Program-made: the position numbers and the translations under genes
DNA from: Nocardia sp. NBC_01329
GTDB lineage: Bacteria; Actinomycetota; Actinomycetes; Mycobacteriales; Mycobacteriaceae
Direction: 5' to 3'
Length of the DNA stretch: 64,000 nucleotides
Assembly: GCF_035956715.1 (NCBI RefSeq)
Contig: NZ_CP108381.1
Location: forward strand, 744,001-808,000
Shown: positions 26,015-35,398 of the stretch, in pieces
Numbering within the stretch: position 1 is the stretch's first letter
Layout of the letters: every line of letters begins with the position of its first letter
Notes under the pieces: model-generated
The model's input: the letters and a program-made list of their open reading frames with translations, nothing else
What the model was told of the DNA's origin: nothing
The model's database searches: none

Positions 26015-26436
26015 CGTTTCCAGATCGGCACCTCGTGTTTGATCCGGTCGACCAATGTCGTGCACGCCGCGAAGGCTTCGGCGCGATGCTGTGCGGCCAC
26101 CGCCGTGACGATCGCCAGATCGCCCACCACCAAGTTCCCGACCCGGTGCACGGCCGCCACTGGCAGACCGCTGGATTCGGCGACCGCGGCGCAGCATTCG
26201 CGCAGGAAACGGGCGGCCTCCGGATGCGCGGAGTATTCGAGCGCCGAAACCGCCTGCCCGCCGTCGTGATCGCGGACCATTCCGGTGAACAGCACCACCG
26301 CCCCGTAGCGGGATCCGCGCACGGCGGCGTCGACCGCCGCCGGGTCCAAGGGCAGTTCGCTGATCTCGGCGAGCCGGACACCGGCTGTTGCGACGGCGGG
26401 CTCGCCGCCGGGTGTTCCGGTGGACAGGTCAGGCAT
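25966..26436 (-). CDS. moaE: Molybdopterin synthase large subunit
   Basis: 156 residues from ATG 26436. MoaE features: VVLFTGMVRDHDGGQAVSALEYSAHPEA, VAAVHRVGNLVVGDLAIVTAVAAQHRAEAFAACTTLVDRIKHEVPIWKRQLFADG, with the active-site Lys pair in KHEVPIWKRQ and the conserved Arg. It converts precursor Z (cPMP) to molybdopterin using sulfur from the MoaD thiocarboxylate. The start overlaps the end of moaC-mog by 8 bases; the operon reads moeA, moaC-mog, moaE. The 3' end converges on and overlaps the CobW-like gene. Confidence 0.95.
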   Translation of the reverse strand: MPDLSTGTPGGEPAVATAGVRLAEISELPLDPAAVDAAVRGSRYGAVVLFTGMVRDHDGGQAVSALEYSAHPEAARFLRECCAAVAESSGLPVAAVHRVGNLVVGDLAIVTAVAAQHRAEAFAACTTLVDRIKHEVPIWKRQLFADGLSEWVNACG

Positions 26437-27514
26437 GTGCGCTCTCGTTTCCGAATTTCCTACCCGGCGGGTGTCCCGCGCGGTCGTTCTCGTGTGCGCC
26501 ACCACCCGCCACCTGGGCGAGCAGATGCGCCAGCAGCGGTGTCAGCACCGCGATACCGTCTTTCACCCCGCCCGGGGAACCGGGCAGGTTCACCACCACC
26601 GAACGACCGGCCAGACCGGCGATTCCGCGGCTGAGCGCGGCCAACGGGAACGTCGCGGTTCCGCGCTGCCGGATCGCCTCTGCCACCCCGGGCAGTTCCC
26701 GGTCCAGAACGGCGGCGGTGGCCTCCGGAGTGCGGTCGGTGGGGGAGGCGCCGGTGCCGCCGGTGGTCACCACCAGGTCGGGGCTGGTACGCAATGCGTC
26801 GGCGAGGCCGTCGGCGATATCGGCGTCGGCGTAGACGAGGGGGCCGCGCACGGTGTATCCGAGATCGCGCAGCCACGACACCAGACGTGGCCCGGTGGTG
26901 TCGGTACGGGTTCCGGCCGCCGCGCCGGTGGATGCCACGACCACCACCGCGGTCCCGCCGGCGTCGCTTCGGGGGGACAGTGCGTGTGCTCCGGGTTCGG
27001 AGTGCGGCTCCGGATGCGATGTGGTTCCGGTATCGGTCGGCTGCTCCGCGCGGGTCCAGTGCCCGCGTTTGCCGCCCTCTTTGCTGAGCAGCCGTACGCC
27101 GTTCAGTTCGGCCGCCGGATCGACTGCTTTCACCATGTCGTGCAAGGTGAGTCCGGCTACGGCCACCGCCGTCAGCGCTTCCATCTCCACGCCGGTGGGG
27201 CCGGTGGTCTTGGCCGTGGCCTCGATGGTGATGGCGGATTCGGTGAACCCGAACTCGACTTTCACCGAAGACAGGGCGAGCTGATGACACAGCGGGATCA
27301 GTTCGGAGGTCTTCTTGGCGCCCGCGATCCCGGCGAGTCGGGCGGTGGCGAGCACATCGGCCTTCGGCATATCGTCGGCGCGCACCAGCGCCACCACCGC
27401 GGCGGTGGTCCGCAGCTCCCCGCCCGCGACAGCGATACGCGCGGTATCCGCCTTGGCACTCACATCCACCATGCGGGCGCGACCTTCGGCATCCACATGC
27501 GACAACTCGCTCAT
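26429..27514 (-). CDS. moaC: MoaC-MogA fusion (cPMP synthase accessory + molybdopterin adenylyltransferase)
   Basis: 361 residues from ATG 27514, which overlaps the moeA stop (ATGA). Residues 1 to ~158 are MoaC: KTSELIPLCHQLALSSV, MEALTAVAVAGLTLHDMVKA and LLSKEGGKRGHW, with the catalytic Lys and His residues. After a Pro/Ser/His-rich linker (~20 residues) comes a MogA/MoaB domain: VVVVASTG, LVVTTGGTGASPTDRTPEAT and VVNLPGSPGGVKDGI. The fusion couples cyclisation of the MoaA product and adenylation of molybdopterin in one chain. MoaC-MoaB/Mog fusions are known in actinobacteria. Confidence 0.95.
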   Translation of the reverse strand: MSELSHVDAEGRARMVDVSAKADTARIAVAGGELRTTAAVVALVRADDMPKADVLATARLAGIAGAKKTSELIPLCHQLALSSVKVEFGFTESAITIEATAKTTGPTGVEMEALTAVAVAGLTLHDMVKAVDPAAELNGVRLLSKEGGKRGHWTRAEQPTDTGTTSHPEPHSEPGAHALSPRSDAGGTAVVVVASTGAAAGTRTDTTGPRLVSWLRDLGYTVRGPLVYADADIADGLADALRTSPDLVVTTGGTGASPTDRTPEATAAVLDRELPGVAEAIRQRGTATFPLAALSRGIAGLAGRSVVVNLPGSPGGVKDGIAVLTPLLAHLLAQVAGGGAHENDRAGHPPGRKFGNESAHA

Positions 27515-28734
27515 AGTGTCCACACTCGCACAGTCGCGCCGGGCGGGAGTTCGGTGACCGCCGCCGGAATATCGATCAGCACATCGGCTGCCGCCATGCT
27601 CGCGACGAGATGAGAGCCCGGACCCGACACCACCTCCACGGCGTGCGGACGCGACCCGTTCCAGACCAGCCGACCGCGCAGGAACTGACGGCGGCCCTCG
27701 GGCGATCGGCGCACCGCGCCCAGCAGCGGGAGCTCGTATTCGATTGCCGGGCCCAGTCCGGAGACGTGGCGCAGGATGGGCCGGGCCAACACCTCGAACG
27801 ACACCACCGCGCTCACCGGGTTGCCCGGGAAACTGAGCACCGGCACTCCGTCCACGACGGTGAGCCCCTGCGGACCACCCGGTTGCATGGCCACCGAACC
27901 GAATTCGCCGCCGAGTGGGATCAGGACCTCCCGCACGACCTCGAAATCACCCATGGAGACCCCGCCGGTGGTGATCACCAGATCGGCGGCGGCGGTCGCG
28001 GCATGGAGCATTTTCCGGAAGTCCGCGGGTTCGTCACCACAGTGCACGACACCGGCCACCGCGACACCGTTGGCCGTGAGTGCCGCGGCCAGCGCGATCC
28101 CGTTGGAGTTGTAGATCTGCCCCGGCCGCAGCGCGGTGCCCGCGGCCACCAATTCGCTGCCGGTACTGATCACGACAGCGCGTACCGGCGTGAACACCGG
28201 GACCCGAGCCAGCCCGGCGGCGGCCAGCGCCGCGATATGCCGCGGTGCGAGCATGGTCGCGGCGCTGACCAGTCCGGCGCCGGCCCGGATATCGCTGCCC
28301 GGCTCCCGCACGAATTCACCGGCCGAGCGGCCACGGGTGATCTGCACCGAGTCCGAACCGGCGGTCGTGTCCTCCACCGGGATCACACAGTCCGCCCCGG
28401 CGGGCAGGGGAGCACCGGTCATCACCTTGCGGGCGGTGCCGGGTGCCAGCGCTTCGCGGCCGGGATCGCCCGCGGCCACCACCCCGGTCGTCGGCAGGGT
28501 CACCGGTGTGACCGCGACATCCCGCGACCGGACGGCGTAGCCGTCCATGGCGGAGTTGCGAAAGACCGGCAGATCGATCGGCGCGTGCTGATCCTCGGCG
28601 AGCTGCCGGCCGAGTGCCGCGGCCACCTGGACGTACTCGACGGGCCGGGCGGCCAGCGGTCGTAACAACTGTTCGATGGTGTCGCGATAGTCGTCCGCCG
28701 ATCGGACCGGACGACTGGCGGGCCGAGAGATCAT
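27511..28734 (-). CDS. moeA: Molybdopterin molybdotransferase
   Basis: 407 residues. MoeA features: NSAMDGYAV, MTGAPLPAGADCVIPVEDT, VISTGSELV, GQIYNSNG, TTGGVSMGDFEVV (catalytic Asp loop) and LSFPGNPVSAVVSFEVLARP. It inserts molybdate into adenylated molybdopterin supplied by the Mog domain of the next gene. It is first in the minus-strand operon moeA / moaC-mog / moaE, with ATGA coupling. The 134-bp gap to moaA holds the divergent promoters. Confidence 0.95.
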   Translation of the reverse strand: MISRPASRPVRSADDYRDTIEQLLRPLAARPVEYVQVAAALGRQLAEDQHAPIDLPVFRNSAMDGYAVRSRDVAVTPVTLPTTGVVAAGDPGREALAPGTARKVMTGAPLPAGADCVIPVEDTTAGSDSVQITRGRSAGEFVREPGSDIRAGAGLVSAATMLAPRHIAALAAAGLARVPVFTPVRAVVISTGSELVAAGTALRPGQIYNSNGIALAAALTANGVAVAGVVHCGDEPADFRKMLHAATAAADLVITTGGVSMGDFEVVREVLIPLGGEFGSVAMQPGGPQGLTVVDGVPVLSFPGNPVSAVVSFEVLARPILRHVSGLGPAIEYELPLLGAVRRSPEGRRQFLRGRLVWNGSRPHAVEVVSGPGSHLVASMAAADVLIDIPAAVTELPPGATVRVWTL

Positions 28735-28868
28735 AGGCCCAGACTAGTGGCGGTCACCGGCCGATCGCCGCCCTCCTACCGGCGGCGACGCGCGGACGGG
28801 CGGCCCCGATACCGGCGGATACCGCCGCGGCTCGCTCCGGCGGCGGTCTCGGCGTACATAATGGAGGC

Positions 28869-29927
28869 GTGACGCTGGTCGAAATGGGGATCCCCACCGT
28901 GCGGTCCGGGCGCCCCTCTCTCGATGGGCGTCCGGAAACACCGCTGCTGGTGGATCGATTCGGCCGGATCGCGCGGGACCTGCGGGTGTCCATTACGGAG
29001 AAGTGCTCGCTGCGCTGCACGTACTGCATGCCCGAGGAAGGTCTGCCCGCGATCCCGGCCGAAGAACTGCTCACCGCCGCGGAGATCGTCCGCCTGGTCG
29101 GGCTGGCGGTGGGCGAACTGGGTGTCCGCGAGGTGCGGTTCACCGGTGGTGAACCGCTGATGCGCCGCGATCTGGAGGAGATCGTGGCCGGCTGTCACGC
29201 GGCCGTGCCGGCGGTACCGCTGGCCATGACCTCGAACGGGATAGGGCTGCGTCATCGCGCCGCCGGTCTGGCGGCCGCCGGGCTGAGCCGGGTCAACATC
29301 TCCCTGGACACCGTGGACCGCCTGGGTTTCGCCCGGTTGACCAGGCGCGACCGGCTGGACTCCGCGATGTCGGGTATTCGCGCCGCCGGTGCGGCCGGGC
29401 TGGCGCCGGTGAAGGTGAACGCGGTCCTCATGCGGCAGACCCTGGACGGTGCCGCGGATCTGCTCCGCTGGTGCCTCGACGAGGGTTGTGAACTGCGGTT
29501 CATCGAGGAAATGCCGCTCGACGCCGACCACGAATGGGCGCGCGCGAATATGGTGACCGCCGCCGAACTACTCGAGGTGCTCGGCACCCGTTTCCGGCTC
29601 ACCGCCGTCGGCCGGGACGATCCGTCGGCGCCGGCGGAGACCTGGCTGGTGGACGGCGGTCCCGCGACCGTCGGCATCATCGCCTCGGTGACCCGGAAAT
29701 TCTGCGATACCTGCGACCGCACCCGGCTCACCGCCGACGGTATGCTGCGCTCCTGCCTGTTCAGTGATCAGGAGTTCGACCTGCGGGCGAGTCTGCGCGC
29801 CGGTGCGAGCGACGAGGAACTCGCGCAGTTGTGGCGGGGTGCCATGTGGCAGAAATGGGCGGGCCACGGTATCGATGCCGCGGACTTCGTCCCCCCGGAA
29901 CGCACGATGGGAGCAATAGGTGGTTGA
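28869..29927 (+). CDS. moaA: GTP 3',8-cyclase
   Basis: 352 residues from GTG 28869 after GGAGG. The radical SAM cluster motif is CSLRCTYC, and the C-terminal second [4Fe-4S] cluster motif is CDTCDRTRL plus the later Cys in [23 protein letters not shown] and NISLDTVD are conserved radical SAM segments. The protein ends in GAIGG; the terminal Gly-Gly is required in MoaA enzymes. It makes the first intermediate from GTP for MoaC. It overlaps moaD by 8 bases. Confidence 0.96.
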   Translation: MTLVEMGIPTVRSGRPSLDGRPETPLLVDRFGRIARDLRVSITEKCSLRCTYCMPEEGLPAIPAEELLTAAEIVRLVGLAVGELGVREVRFTGGEPLMRRDLEEIVAGCHAAVPAVPLAMTSNGIGLRHRAAGLAAAGLSRVNISLDTVDRLGFARLTRRDRLDSAMSGIRAAGAAGLAPVKVNAVLMRQTLDGAADLLRWCLDEGCELRFIEEMPLDADHEWARANMVTAAELLEVLGTRFRLTAVGRDDPSAPAETWLVDGGPATVGIIASVTRKFCDTCDRTRLTADGMLRSCLFSDQEFDLRASLRAGASDEELAQLWRGAMWQKWAGHGIDAADFVPPERTMGAIGG

Positions 29928-30162
29928 GGTCCGCTACTTCGCCGCCGTGGCCGACGCGGTCGGCAAGGACACCGAAACCCTGGACCTGCCCGCCGGCGCC
30001 ACGATCGCCGACCTCCGTTCCCGGCTGGCCGATACCTACGGCCCGGATCTGGATAAGATGCTCGGTGTCTGTGCCTATCTGATGGGTGACGAACTGACCC
30101 GGGACACCGCCGCGCTGTTGACACCGCGGGTGGATGTCATGCCTCCCTTCGCGGGCGGCTGA
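29920..30162 (+). CDS. moaD: Molybdopterin synthase sulfur carrier subunit
   Basis: 80 residues from GTG 29920, overlapping the end of moaA. Ubiquitin-like beta-grasp pattern ([37 protein letters not shown]) and a C-terminal GG ([10 protein letters not shown]), which is adenylated and thiocarboxylated. It partners with MoaE, encoded 3.5 kb away in the divergent operon. Confidence 0.95.
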   Translation: MVEVRYFAAVADAVGKDTETLDLPAGATIADLRSRLADTYGPDLDKMLGVCAYLMGDELTRDTAALLTPRVDVMPPFAGG

Positions 30163-30292
30163 GCTGCTCGTCCCGCAGCGCCGGGCGTGCTGTTCACCGA
30201 ATCCGGCGAACCCCTGTAGAGAAACCGCGTCCACGCACGTCGTAGTGATGTGAGGGGTATCGGACTCCTCGCTCACGAGGAAGGATGACGGT

Positions 30293-31006
30293 ATGTACTA
30301 CCTGGCTCTGTTGACCGGCCGCGAGGACGAATCCGTCGCGCGACCGGGTACGGCCGAGTTCGACGCGGAAGTCGCGCAGTACGCGGCGTTCGACGCGCGG
30401 GTGGGTGAGGTCATCGCCGGTGGCGCGGCGCTGTATCCCGCCGATACCGCGATCACTGTCCGTCGCGACGGTGGGACGACGCTGGTCACCGACGGCCCGT
30501 TCGCGGAACACGCCGAGGTGGTGGGCGGGTTCTACGTATTCGATGTGGCCGATCTCGACGAGGCGATAGCACTGGCCCGCCATTTACCCGCCGCTGCCAC
30601 CGGAGCGGTCGAACTCCGGCCGCTGGTGCAGTGGCTGCCGCACGGCGAACCGGGCGCGGACTGGTGGATGGCTCTGCTGTGGGAGCACGCCGATTCGGTG
30701 GCTGCTCCGGGCACCTCCGAATGGGAGTCCGCGGTGGCCGAGCACGAGCGTTTCGGTGCGCGGGCCGGGGCGGCGATCCGCGGTGGCGGCGCGCTGCGAC
30801 CACCCGCGACGGCGACCACGGTCCGCTCCGGGCCGGATACGCCGCTGATCACCGACGGTCCTTTCACCGAATCCGCAGAGGTGGTCGCCGGTCTCTACCT
30901 GTTCGCGGCACCGGACGCGAGCTCGGCCACGGAACTCGCCGCGCTCATCCCGATCGGCCACAAGGGCGGCACCGAGGTGCGACGGGTGGTCGATCTGAGC
31001 GGGTGA
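30293..31006 (+). CDS. Tandem DGPF (YCII-related) domain protein
   Basis: 237 residues built of two DGPF domains. Residues 1 to ~112 have MYYLALLTGREDE and LVTDGPFAEHAEVVGGFYVFDV; residues ~120 to 237 have WWMALLWEHADS and LITDGPFTESAEVVAGLYLFAA. YCII folds are ferredoxin-like dimers; a tandem copy can form an intramolecular dimer. DGPF genes are characteristically adjacent to ECF42 sigma factors, and here the stop overlaps the start of such a gene (GTGA). Function is unproven; a stress-related role is inferred from context. Confidence 0.9.
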   Translation: MYYLALLTGREDESVARPGTAEFDAEVAQYAAFDARVGEVIAGGAALYPADTAITVRRDGGTTLVTDGPFAEHAEVVGGFYVFDVADLDEAIALARHLPAAATGAVELRPLVQWLPHGEPGADWWMALLWEHADSVAAPGTSEWESAVAEHERFGARAGAAIRGGGALRPPATATTVRSGPDTPLITDGPFTESAEVVAGLYLFAAPDASSATELAALIPIGHKGGTEVRRVVDLSG

Positions 31007-32274
31007 GCGGCATCAGGGCCGCGGCCGGGCTCGACGACGTGTATCGCGCCGAGTTCGGCCGCGCGGTGGCCACTGTCGCGCGGCTCACCGGTGATATCGA
31101 GCTGGCCGAGGACTCGGTGCAGGAGGCCTTCGCCGCCGCGCTGCGGACCTGGCCGCGTGACGGTGTCCCGGACCGTCCGGGTGCGTGGATCACCACCACC
31201 GCCCGCAATCGGGCACTGGATCGGTTGCGCCGCGAATCCTCGCGGTCCGGTAGGGAGCGCGAGGCCGTACGGTTCGCTCCCGATGCCGCCGCGACCGAAC
31301 CGGGTACGGGCTTCCCCGACGACCGGCTGCTGATGATCTTCACCTGCTGCCATCCCGCGCTGGCGGCGCCGGCGCGGGTGGCGCTCACTCTGCGGTTCGT
31401 GTGTGGTCTGCGGACAGTGGAGATCGCCCGGATGTTCCTGCAACCGGAAGCGACCGTCGCGCAACGGATCACCCGGGCGAAGGCGAAGATCCGGCAGGCC
31501 CGGATACCACTGCGGGTGCCGCCCACCGACCTGCTGGCGGAACGGGCGCCGACCGTGCTCGCGGTGGTGTACCTGATGTTCACCGAGGGCTACTTCGCGA
31601 CCGCCGGACCCAGCGCGGTGCGCGACGAACTGTGTGACGAGGCGATCCGGGTCGGGCGGTTGCTCTGTGAACTGTTACCGGACGCCGAACGGGCCGTCCG
31701 GTCGGAATGCCACGCATTGCTGGCGTTGATGTTGTTGACCGACAGCCGCCGAGCGCAGCGGCGGACCGGCGACGGAGAACTGGTTCCGCTGGCCGAACAG
31801 GACCGGGACGGCTGGGACCGGGCGGCGGTTCGCGCGGGGCTGCACCATCTGTTGCTCGCCGCCGCGGACGGGAACGGCCCGTATCTGGCGCAGGCGCGGA
31901 TCGCGGCGGCCCATGCCGTGGCGCCGGATTGGGCGGCGACCGATTGGCGAGCAATCGTCGCCGCCTACGACGATCTGCTGACCCTGGCGCCCTCGCCTTC
32001 GGCGCGGGTCAACCGTGCGATCGCTGTGGGTCTGCGTGACGGTCCGGAAGCCGGGCTCACGGCGCTGGCCGAAGTCGCCGGCGATCGGCGGCTGGCCGGT
32101 GGGCAGCTCGTCGTCGCCGCACGTGCCGACCTGTACCGGCGGGCGGGCCGCCACACCGACGCGGCGCGCGAGTACCGGGCTGCGATCGCGGCGGCCGGCA
32201 ACGACCCCGCCCGCCGCTATCTACGCCGCAGACTGGCCGAAATGGAGATGTTCGACCGTCCCGAACCCATGTAG
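31003..32274 (+). CDS. ECF42-type RNA polymerase sigma factor with long C-terminal extension
   Basis: 423 residues from GTG 31003. The first ~170 residues hold sigma-2 (YRAEFGRAVATVARLTGDIELAEDSVQEAFAAALRTWP, TTARNRALDRLRRE) and sigma-4 (FTCCHPALAAPARVALTLRFVCGLRTVEIARMFLQPEATVAQRITRAKAKIR). The remaining ~250 residues are a helical TPR-like extension (ERAPTVLAVVYLMFTEGYFAT ... AIAVGLRDGPEAGL ... YRRAGRHTDAAREYRAAI) typical of ECF42. No anti-sigma factor is present, as expected for the group, where the extension is thought to control activity. It is coupled to the DGPF gene, its usual target. Confidence 0.93.
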   Translation: MSGIRAAAGLDDVYRAEFGRAVATVARLTGDIELAEDSVQEAFAAALRTWPRDGVPDRPGAWITTTARNRALDRLRRESSRSGREREAVRFAPDAAATEPGTGFPDDRLLMIFTCCHPALAAPARVALTLRFVCGLRTVEIARMFLQPEATVAQRITRAKAKIRQARIPLRVPPTDLLAERAPTVLAVVYLMFTEGYFATAGPSAVRDELCDEAIRVGRLLCELLPDAERAVRSECHALLALMLLTDSRRAQRRTGDGELVPLAEQDRDGWDRAAVRAGLHHLLLAAADGNGPYLAQARIAAAHAVAPDWAATDWRAIVAAYDDLLTLAPSPSARVNRAIAVGLRDGPEAGLTALAEVAGDRRLAGGQLVVAARADLYRRAGRHTDAAREYRAAIAAAGNDPARRYLRRRLAEMEMFDRPEPM

Positions 32275-32282
32275 TGCTTCGT

Positions 32283-33107
32283 TCAGCGCCACCAGTCGTC
32301 GAGCGGCGTGACCGGGACGGCCCGCTTGTGCCGAGTGTTGCGGAAGACCGTTTCGATACGTTTCGCCACTTCGTCGGTGACGTCCTTGCCCTCGAGGTAG
32401 TCGTCGATCTCGCTGTAGCGCAGGCCGAGTGCTTCTTCGTCCGGAAGTGCCGGACGGTCGTCCTCCAGGTCGGCGGTGGGCACCTTGGACGACAGCCGCG
32501 CGGGCGCGCCCAGTTCCGCGAGCAGTGCCGCGCCCTGCCGCTTCGACAGACCGGTCAGCGGGGTCACGTCCACGCCGCCGTCACCGTATTTGGTGAAGAA
32601 CCCGGTCACCGCTTCGGCAGCGTGATCGGTACCGACCACCAGCAGGTTCTCTTGGCCGGCGAGGGCGTACTGGATCACCATCCGCTCGCGGGCCTTGATA
32701 TTGCCGCGCACGAAATCTCGTAGTTTGCCCACCTTGAGGGCCGAGGCCACCTCGGCCGCTACAGCATTGGCCCCGGGCCGGACGTTCACCACCACCGATT
32801 CGTCGGGCGCGACGAATGTCATGGAGATGCGGGCATCGGCTTCGTCGGCCTGTACGCCGTAGGGCAGCCGCACCGCGACGAATCTGGCCTCGTGGCCTTC
32901 GGCGCGCAGCTCCTCGGCGGCCAGCTGGCACAGTCGTCCGGCGAGGGCGCTGTCCTGGCCGCCGCTGATGCCGAGCACGAAACCCTTTGCCGGTGTGGCG
33001 CGCAGATAGCCCTTCAGGAAATCGACGCGGCGCCGAACCTCGTCCTTCGGTTCGATGTTCGCCAGCACACCCAACTCGGAGATGATCTGTTCACGCAGGT
33101 TTCCCAT
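32283..33107 (-). CDS. nadE: NH3-dependent NAD+ synthetase
   Basis: 274 residues. The N-type ATP pyrophosphatase P-loop is [12 protein letters not shown]. Further conserved blocks are [35 protein letters not shown] and [33 protein letters not shown]. No N-terminal nitrilase (glutaminase) domain is present, so it uses free ammonia, unlike the glutamine-dependent NadE of M. tuberculosis. This suggests a second, E. coli-type enzyme in the genome. It converges on the ECF42 gene with an 8-base gap. Confidence 0.95.
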   Translation of the reverse strand: MGNLREQIISELGVLANIEPKDEVRRRVDFLKGYLRATPAKGFVLGISGGQDSALAGRLCQLAAEELRAEGHEARFVAVRLPYGVQADEADARISMTFVAPDESVVVNVRPGANAVAAEVASALKVGKLRDFVRGNIKARERMVIQYALAGQENLLVVGTDHAAEAVTGFFTKYGDGGVDVTPLTGLSKRQGAALLAELGAPARLSSKVPTADLEDDRPALPDEEALGLRYSEIDDYLEGKDVTDEVAKRIETVFRNTRHKRAVPVTPLDDWWR

Positions 33108-33118
33108 GCCGGATCACT

Positions 33119-33850
33119 CTACTGCGCGGTGGAATCGGCTACGCGACGAACAAGGGCTTCCCAGTTGTCGCCGATCTGCTCGCGGCTGTAGCCGAGGGTC
33201 CGGATCTGATGCAGGACGAGAGTCGCGCCGAGTGCCGCGAGCAGCGCATCGGCCAGCAGGGTGGGGTCGGCGGCGGCTCCCGCGTCGCGCAGCAGCATCG
33301 TCACATGAGTTTTCAGAACGAGGTACGGCCCACTGCTGTAATGGTTTTCGGACGAACCGAGTTCGGCTGCTCGATGCAATTCGCCCTCCACTTCGATATC
33401 GAGCAGCCGTGCCCGCCCGAACGCGACGAGTCGCTCCACCGGTGGTGCTCCGGGCCCCAGCGGTGGCGGACCGAAGATGAACGCTTCCTGGGCCAGGATC
33501 TCGGAATGGTCCAGTAGGGCGTACATGAGACCGGTGCGGTTGCCGAAGCGCCGGAACACGGTGCCCTTGCCGACACCGGCTCGTTTCGCGAGCGCGTCCA
33601 TGGTGAGGGCATCGACTCCGTGTTCGCGGACGAGTTCCTGCGCGGCGTCGAGCAATCGGCGCCGGTTGCGCGCGGCGTCCGCGCGTTCGGTGGGTTCGGT
33701 GGCCCCGGGTAGCGCGGGACCTACTCGCTGCGGCGGTTGCAGCGCCAGCGCGAGGGGCTGTGCCGCGGCCGGCTCGGGCACGGGGGTTTGCGGTGGTTCG
33801 GCCGGGGGTCCGGAGTCGGTGGAACCCGGGCTGAGTGTGTCGTAGCTCAC
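33119..33850 (-). CDS. TetR-family regulator with proline-rich N-terminal extension
   Basis: 243 residues, GTG start at 33850. About 50 Pro/Ala-rich residues precede the helix-turn-helix (RNRRRLLDAAQELVREHGVDALTMDALAKRAGVGKGTVFRRFGNRTGLMYALLD). The C-terminal domain is typical of the Rv3055-like group. In M. tuberculosis the TetR gene Rv3055 is next to the FMN reductase Rv3054c, and the same pairing occurs here divergently. A CGGACC-GT-GGTCCG dyad lies in the gap between them. Confidence 0.88.
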   Translation of the reverse strand: MSYDTLSPGSTDSGPPAEPPQTPVPEPAAAQPLALALQPPQRVGPALPGATEPTERADAARNRRRLLDAAQELVREHGVDALTMDALAKRAGVGKGTVFRRFGNRTGLMYALLDHSEILAQEAFIFGPPPLGPGAPPVERLVAFGRARLLDIEVEGELHRAAELGSSENHYSSGPYLVLKTHVTMLLRDAGAAADPTLLADALLAALGATLVLHQIRTLGYSREQIGDNWEALVRRVADSTAQ

Positions 33851-33880
33851 GGCGCTGTGCGTCCCTCCGGAGGAATGTAG

Positions 33881-33894
33881 CGGACCGTGGTCCG
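33881..33894. promoter_or_regulatory. Operator candidate between TetR and FMN reductase
   Basis: CGGACCGTGGTCCG has 6-bp inverted arms around a GT centre, placed in the 94-bp divergent gap. A TetR dimer site controlling both genes is the simplest reading. Confidence 0.5.
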
Positions 33895-33944
33895 GTTAGT
33901 CTGGGCAGTGGGATCGTCACACAACTAGTACCGCAGGAGTGAAC

Positions 33945-34514
33945 ATGAGTCAGACCCGTATCGTCGCCCTCGTCGGCAGCCTTCGGGGCGCCTCGATCAG
34001 CCGGCAGATCGCCGAGGCGGCGGCCTCGACCGCGCCCGCGGGCGTCGAGGTCTCCATCTACGAAGGTATCGGCGATATTCCGTTCTACAACGAGGATATC
34101 GACGTCGCGGGTTCGGTACCGGCCACCGCCCAGGCGCTGCGCGACGCGGTCGCGGCGAGCGATGGGCTGCTGGTGGTCACCCCGGAATATAACGGCACCC
34201 TGCCGGCGGTGCTGAAGAACGCCATCGACTGGCTGTCCCGGCCGTACGGCGCGGGCGCGATCGGCGGTAGGCCGGTAGCCGTACTGAGCGGTTCGATCAG
34301 CCCCAATGCCGCCAAATGGGCGCACGCCGACGCGGTCAAGTCCGTGGGTATCGCCGGCGGCAAGATCGTCGAGGAGGCGCATCTGCATTACGCCGGATGG
34401 GGCGAGCGGTTCGCCGCCGGCCACCCGCGTGAGGACGGCGACGTACAGCGTGAGCTGACCGAGGCCGTCCAGGTTCTGGTCACTGCGGCCAGTGGAGAAC
34501 TCGTCTCCGCCTGA
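33945..34514 (+). CDS. NADPH-dependent FMN reductase
   Basis: 189 residues from ATG 33945 (AGGAG eight bases upstream; an in-frame GTG two codons earlier is less likely). Flavodoxin-like family motifs: ALVGSLRGASISRQIAEAAA (FMN phosphate loop), VTPEYNGTLPAVLKNAIDWLSRP, and LSGSISPNAAKWA. It should reduce FMN or quinones with NAD(P)H. It corresponds by motif and position to M. tuberculosis Rv3054c, which lies next to nrdH. One possible role is to supply reduced flavin to NrdI; this is inference. Confidence 0.9.
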   Translation: MSQTRIVALVGSLRGASISRQIAEAAASTAPAGVEVSIYEGIGDIPFYNEDIDVAGSVPATAQALRDAVAASDGLLVVTPEYNGTLPAVLKNAIDWLSRPYGAGAIGGRPVAVLSGSISPNAAKWAHADAVKSVGIAGGKIVEEAHLHYAGWGERFAAGHPREDGDVQRELTEAVQVLVTAASGELVSA

Positions 34515-34528
34515 TCCCGTAGCGGTAC

Positions 34529-34573
34529 GCGAAGGGCCGCCTCGTCTCTGGACGAGGCGGCCCTTCGCGTTTC
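34529..34573 (+). terminator. Strong intrinsic terminator
   Basis: Perfect 18-bp arms (34529-34546 and 34551-34568) around a TCTG loop, followed by GTTTCC. It ends the FMN reductase transcript and isolates the nrd promoter region. Confidence 0.92.
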
Positions 34574-35050
34574 CGATCGGTCGGTTTCCTACGGGGCTCG
34601 AGGGCCTGCTGGGATGCGGAGCGACTGGTGTGACAGGCGTAATCTCCTGCGTTTGCTGAAAGAGAGCTGGCTCGGTGGATTTGTGATCTGGACCACGGCG
34701 AACGCGGCGTGTCGAGTTGCTGTCCTGCGGCTTACAGAGGTGAAATCACACCGTTGTGACTCGCAACATCTCGTGTTGTTTCTTTCTGTCGGCCACTAGG
34801 TGTAGTGTCATCGATGCTTGGAGACGGCGGCGCAATCGGCCCGCCGGCACCGGGCGGAATCGGCCCGGACATGGCGTTTCAGGGCTGGTCCTCGGAGTTT
34901 GCGCAGATCATCCGATTGTGCCGACACACCGCACAACACAGACGGGTCACCGGCTGGATCAGTCATGCGGTGAGCTCGGCCCGGAGGGCGGCGGACCGTC
35001 ACCACGAAGGCCGCGAACACCGCACATAGGCACAGGAGAGAGGGACTCGA
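34574..35050 (+). promoter_or_regulatory. nrdHIE promoter region with NrdR-box-like sites
   Basis: CCACTAGGTGTAGTGT (34793-34808) matches the 16-bp NrdR pattern (CAC and GTG half-sites around an A/T-rich core). A weaker dyad, CAACATCTCGTGTTG (34764-34778), lies about 30 bp upstream, close to three helical turns. A third dyad CACACCGTTGTG is at 34747-34758. The region to nrdH is 240 bases with no convincing gene; a 74-codon frame at 34805 has no ribosome site. AGGAGAGAGGG precedes nrdH. Confidence 0.65.
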
Positions 35051-35281
35051 ATGATCACCGTGTACACCAAGCCCGCTTGCGTGCAGTGCAACGCCACCTA
35101 CAAGGCCCTCGACAAGGTCGGGGTGGAATACGAGGTCGTCGATATCTCCGAGAACGCCGATGCCCGCGACTTCGTGATGGCCCTCGGCTACCTGCAGGCT
35201 CCGGTCGTCGTCTCCGGCGACGAGCACTGGTCCGGCTTCCGGCCGGACCGCATCAAGGCACTGGCCACCGTCGCCGCCTGA
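35051..35281 (+). CDS. nrdH: Glutaredoxin-like electron donor NrdH
   Basis: 76 residues. The thioredoxin-like fold has the CVQC redox pair near the start (VYTKPACVQCNATYKALDKVG) and the NrdH-typical WSGFRPDRIKAL near the end. It reduces the class Ib ribonucleotide reductase with electrons from thioredoxin reductase. It is first in the nrdH-nrdI-nrdE run. Confidence 0.96.
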   Translation: MITVYTKPACVQCNATYKALDKVGVEYEVVDISENADARDFVMALGYLQAPVVVSGDEHWSGFRPDRIKALATVAA

Positions 35282-35398
35282 GCGCATCAGGCCCGACGGC
35301 GGCAGCGCAGTGACCACATAGGGCCCGCGCTCGGGCGCAACAGACACAGCCTGAGCACTACCGGGTCCGAAACCGGTCGGGGGAGCAGGGGAGGTGAG

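Noticed and set aside
34805..35029. 74-codon ORF upstream of nrdH
   Set aside because: It begins inside a likely NrdR box, has no ribosome site and a biased composition. It is treated as leader DNA.
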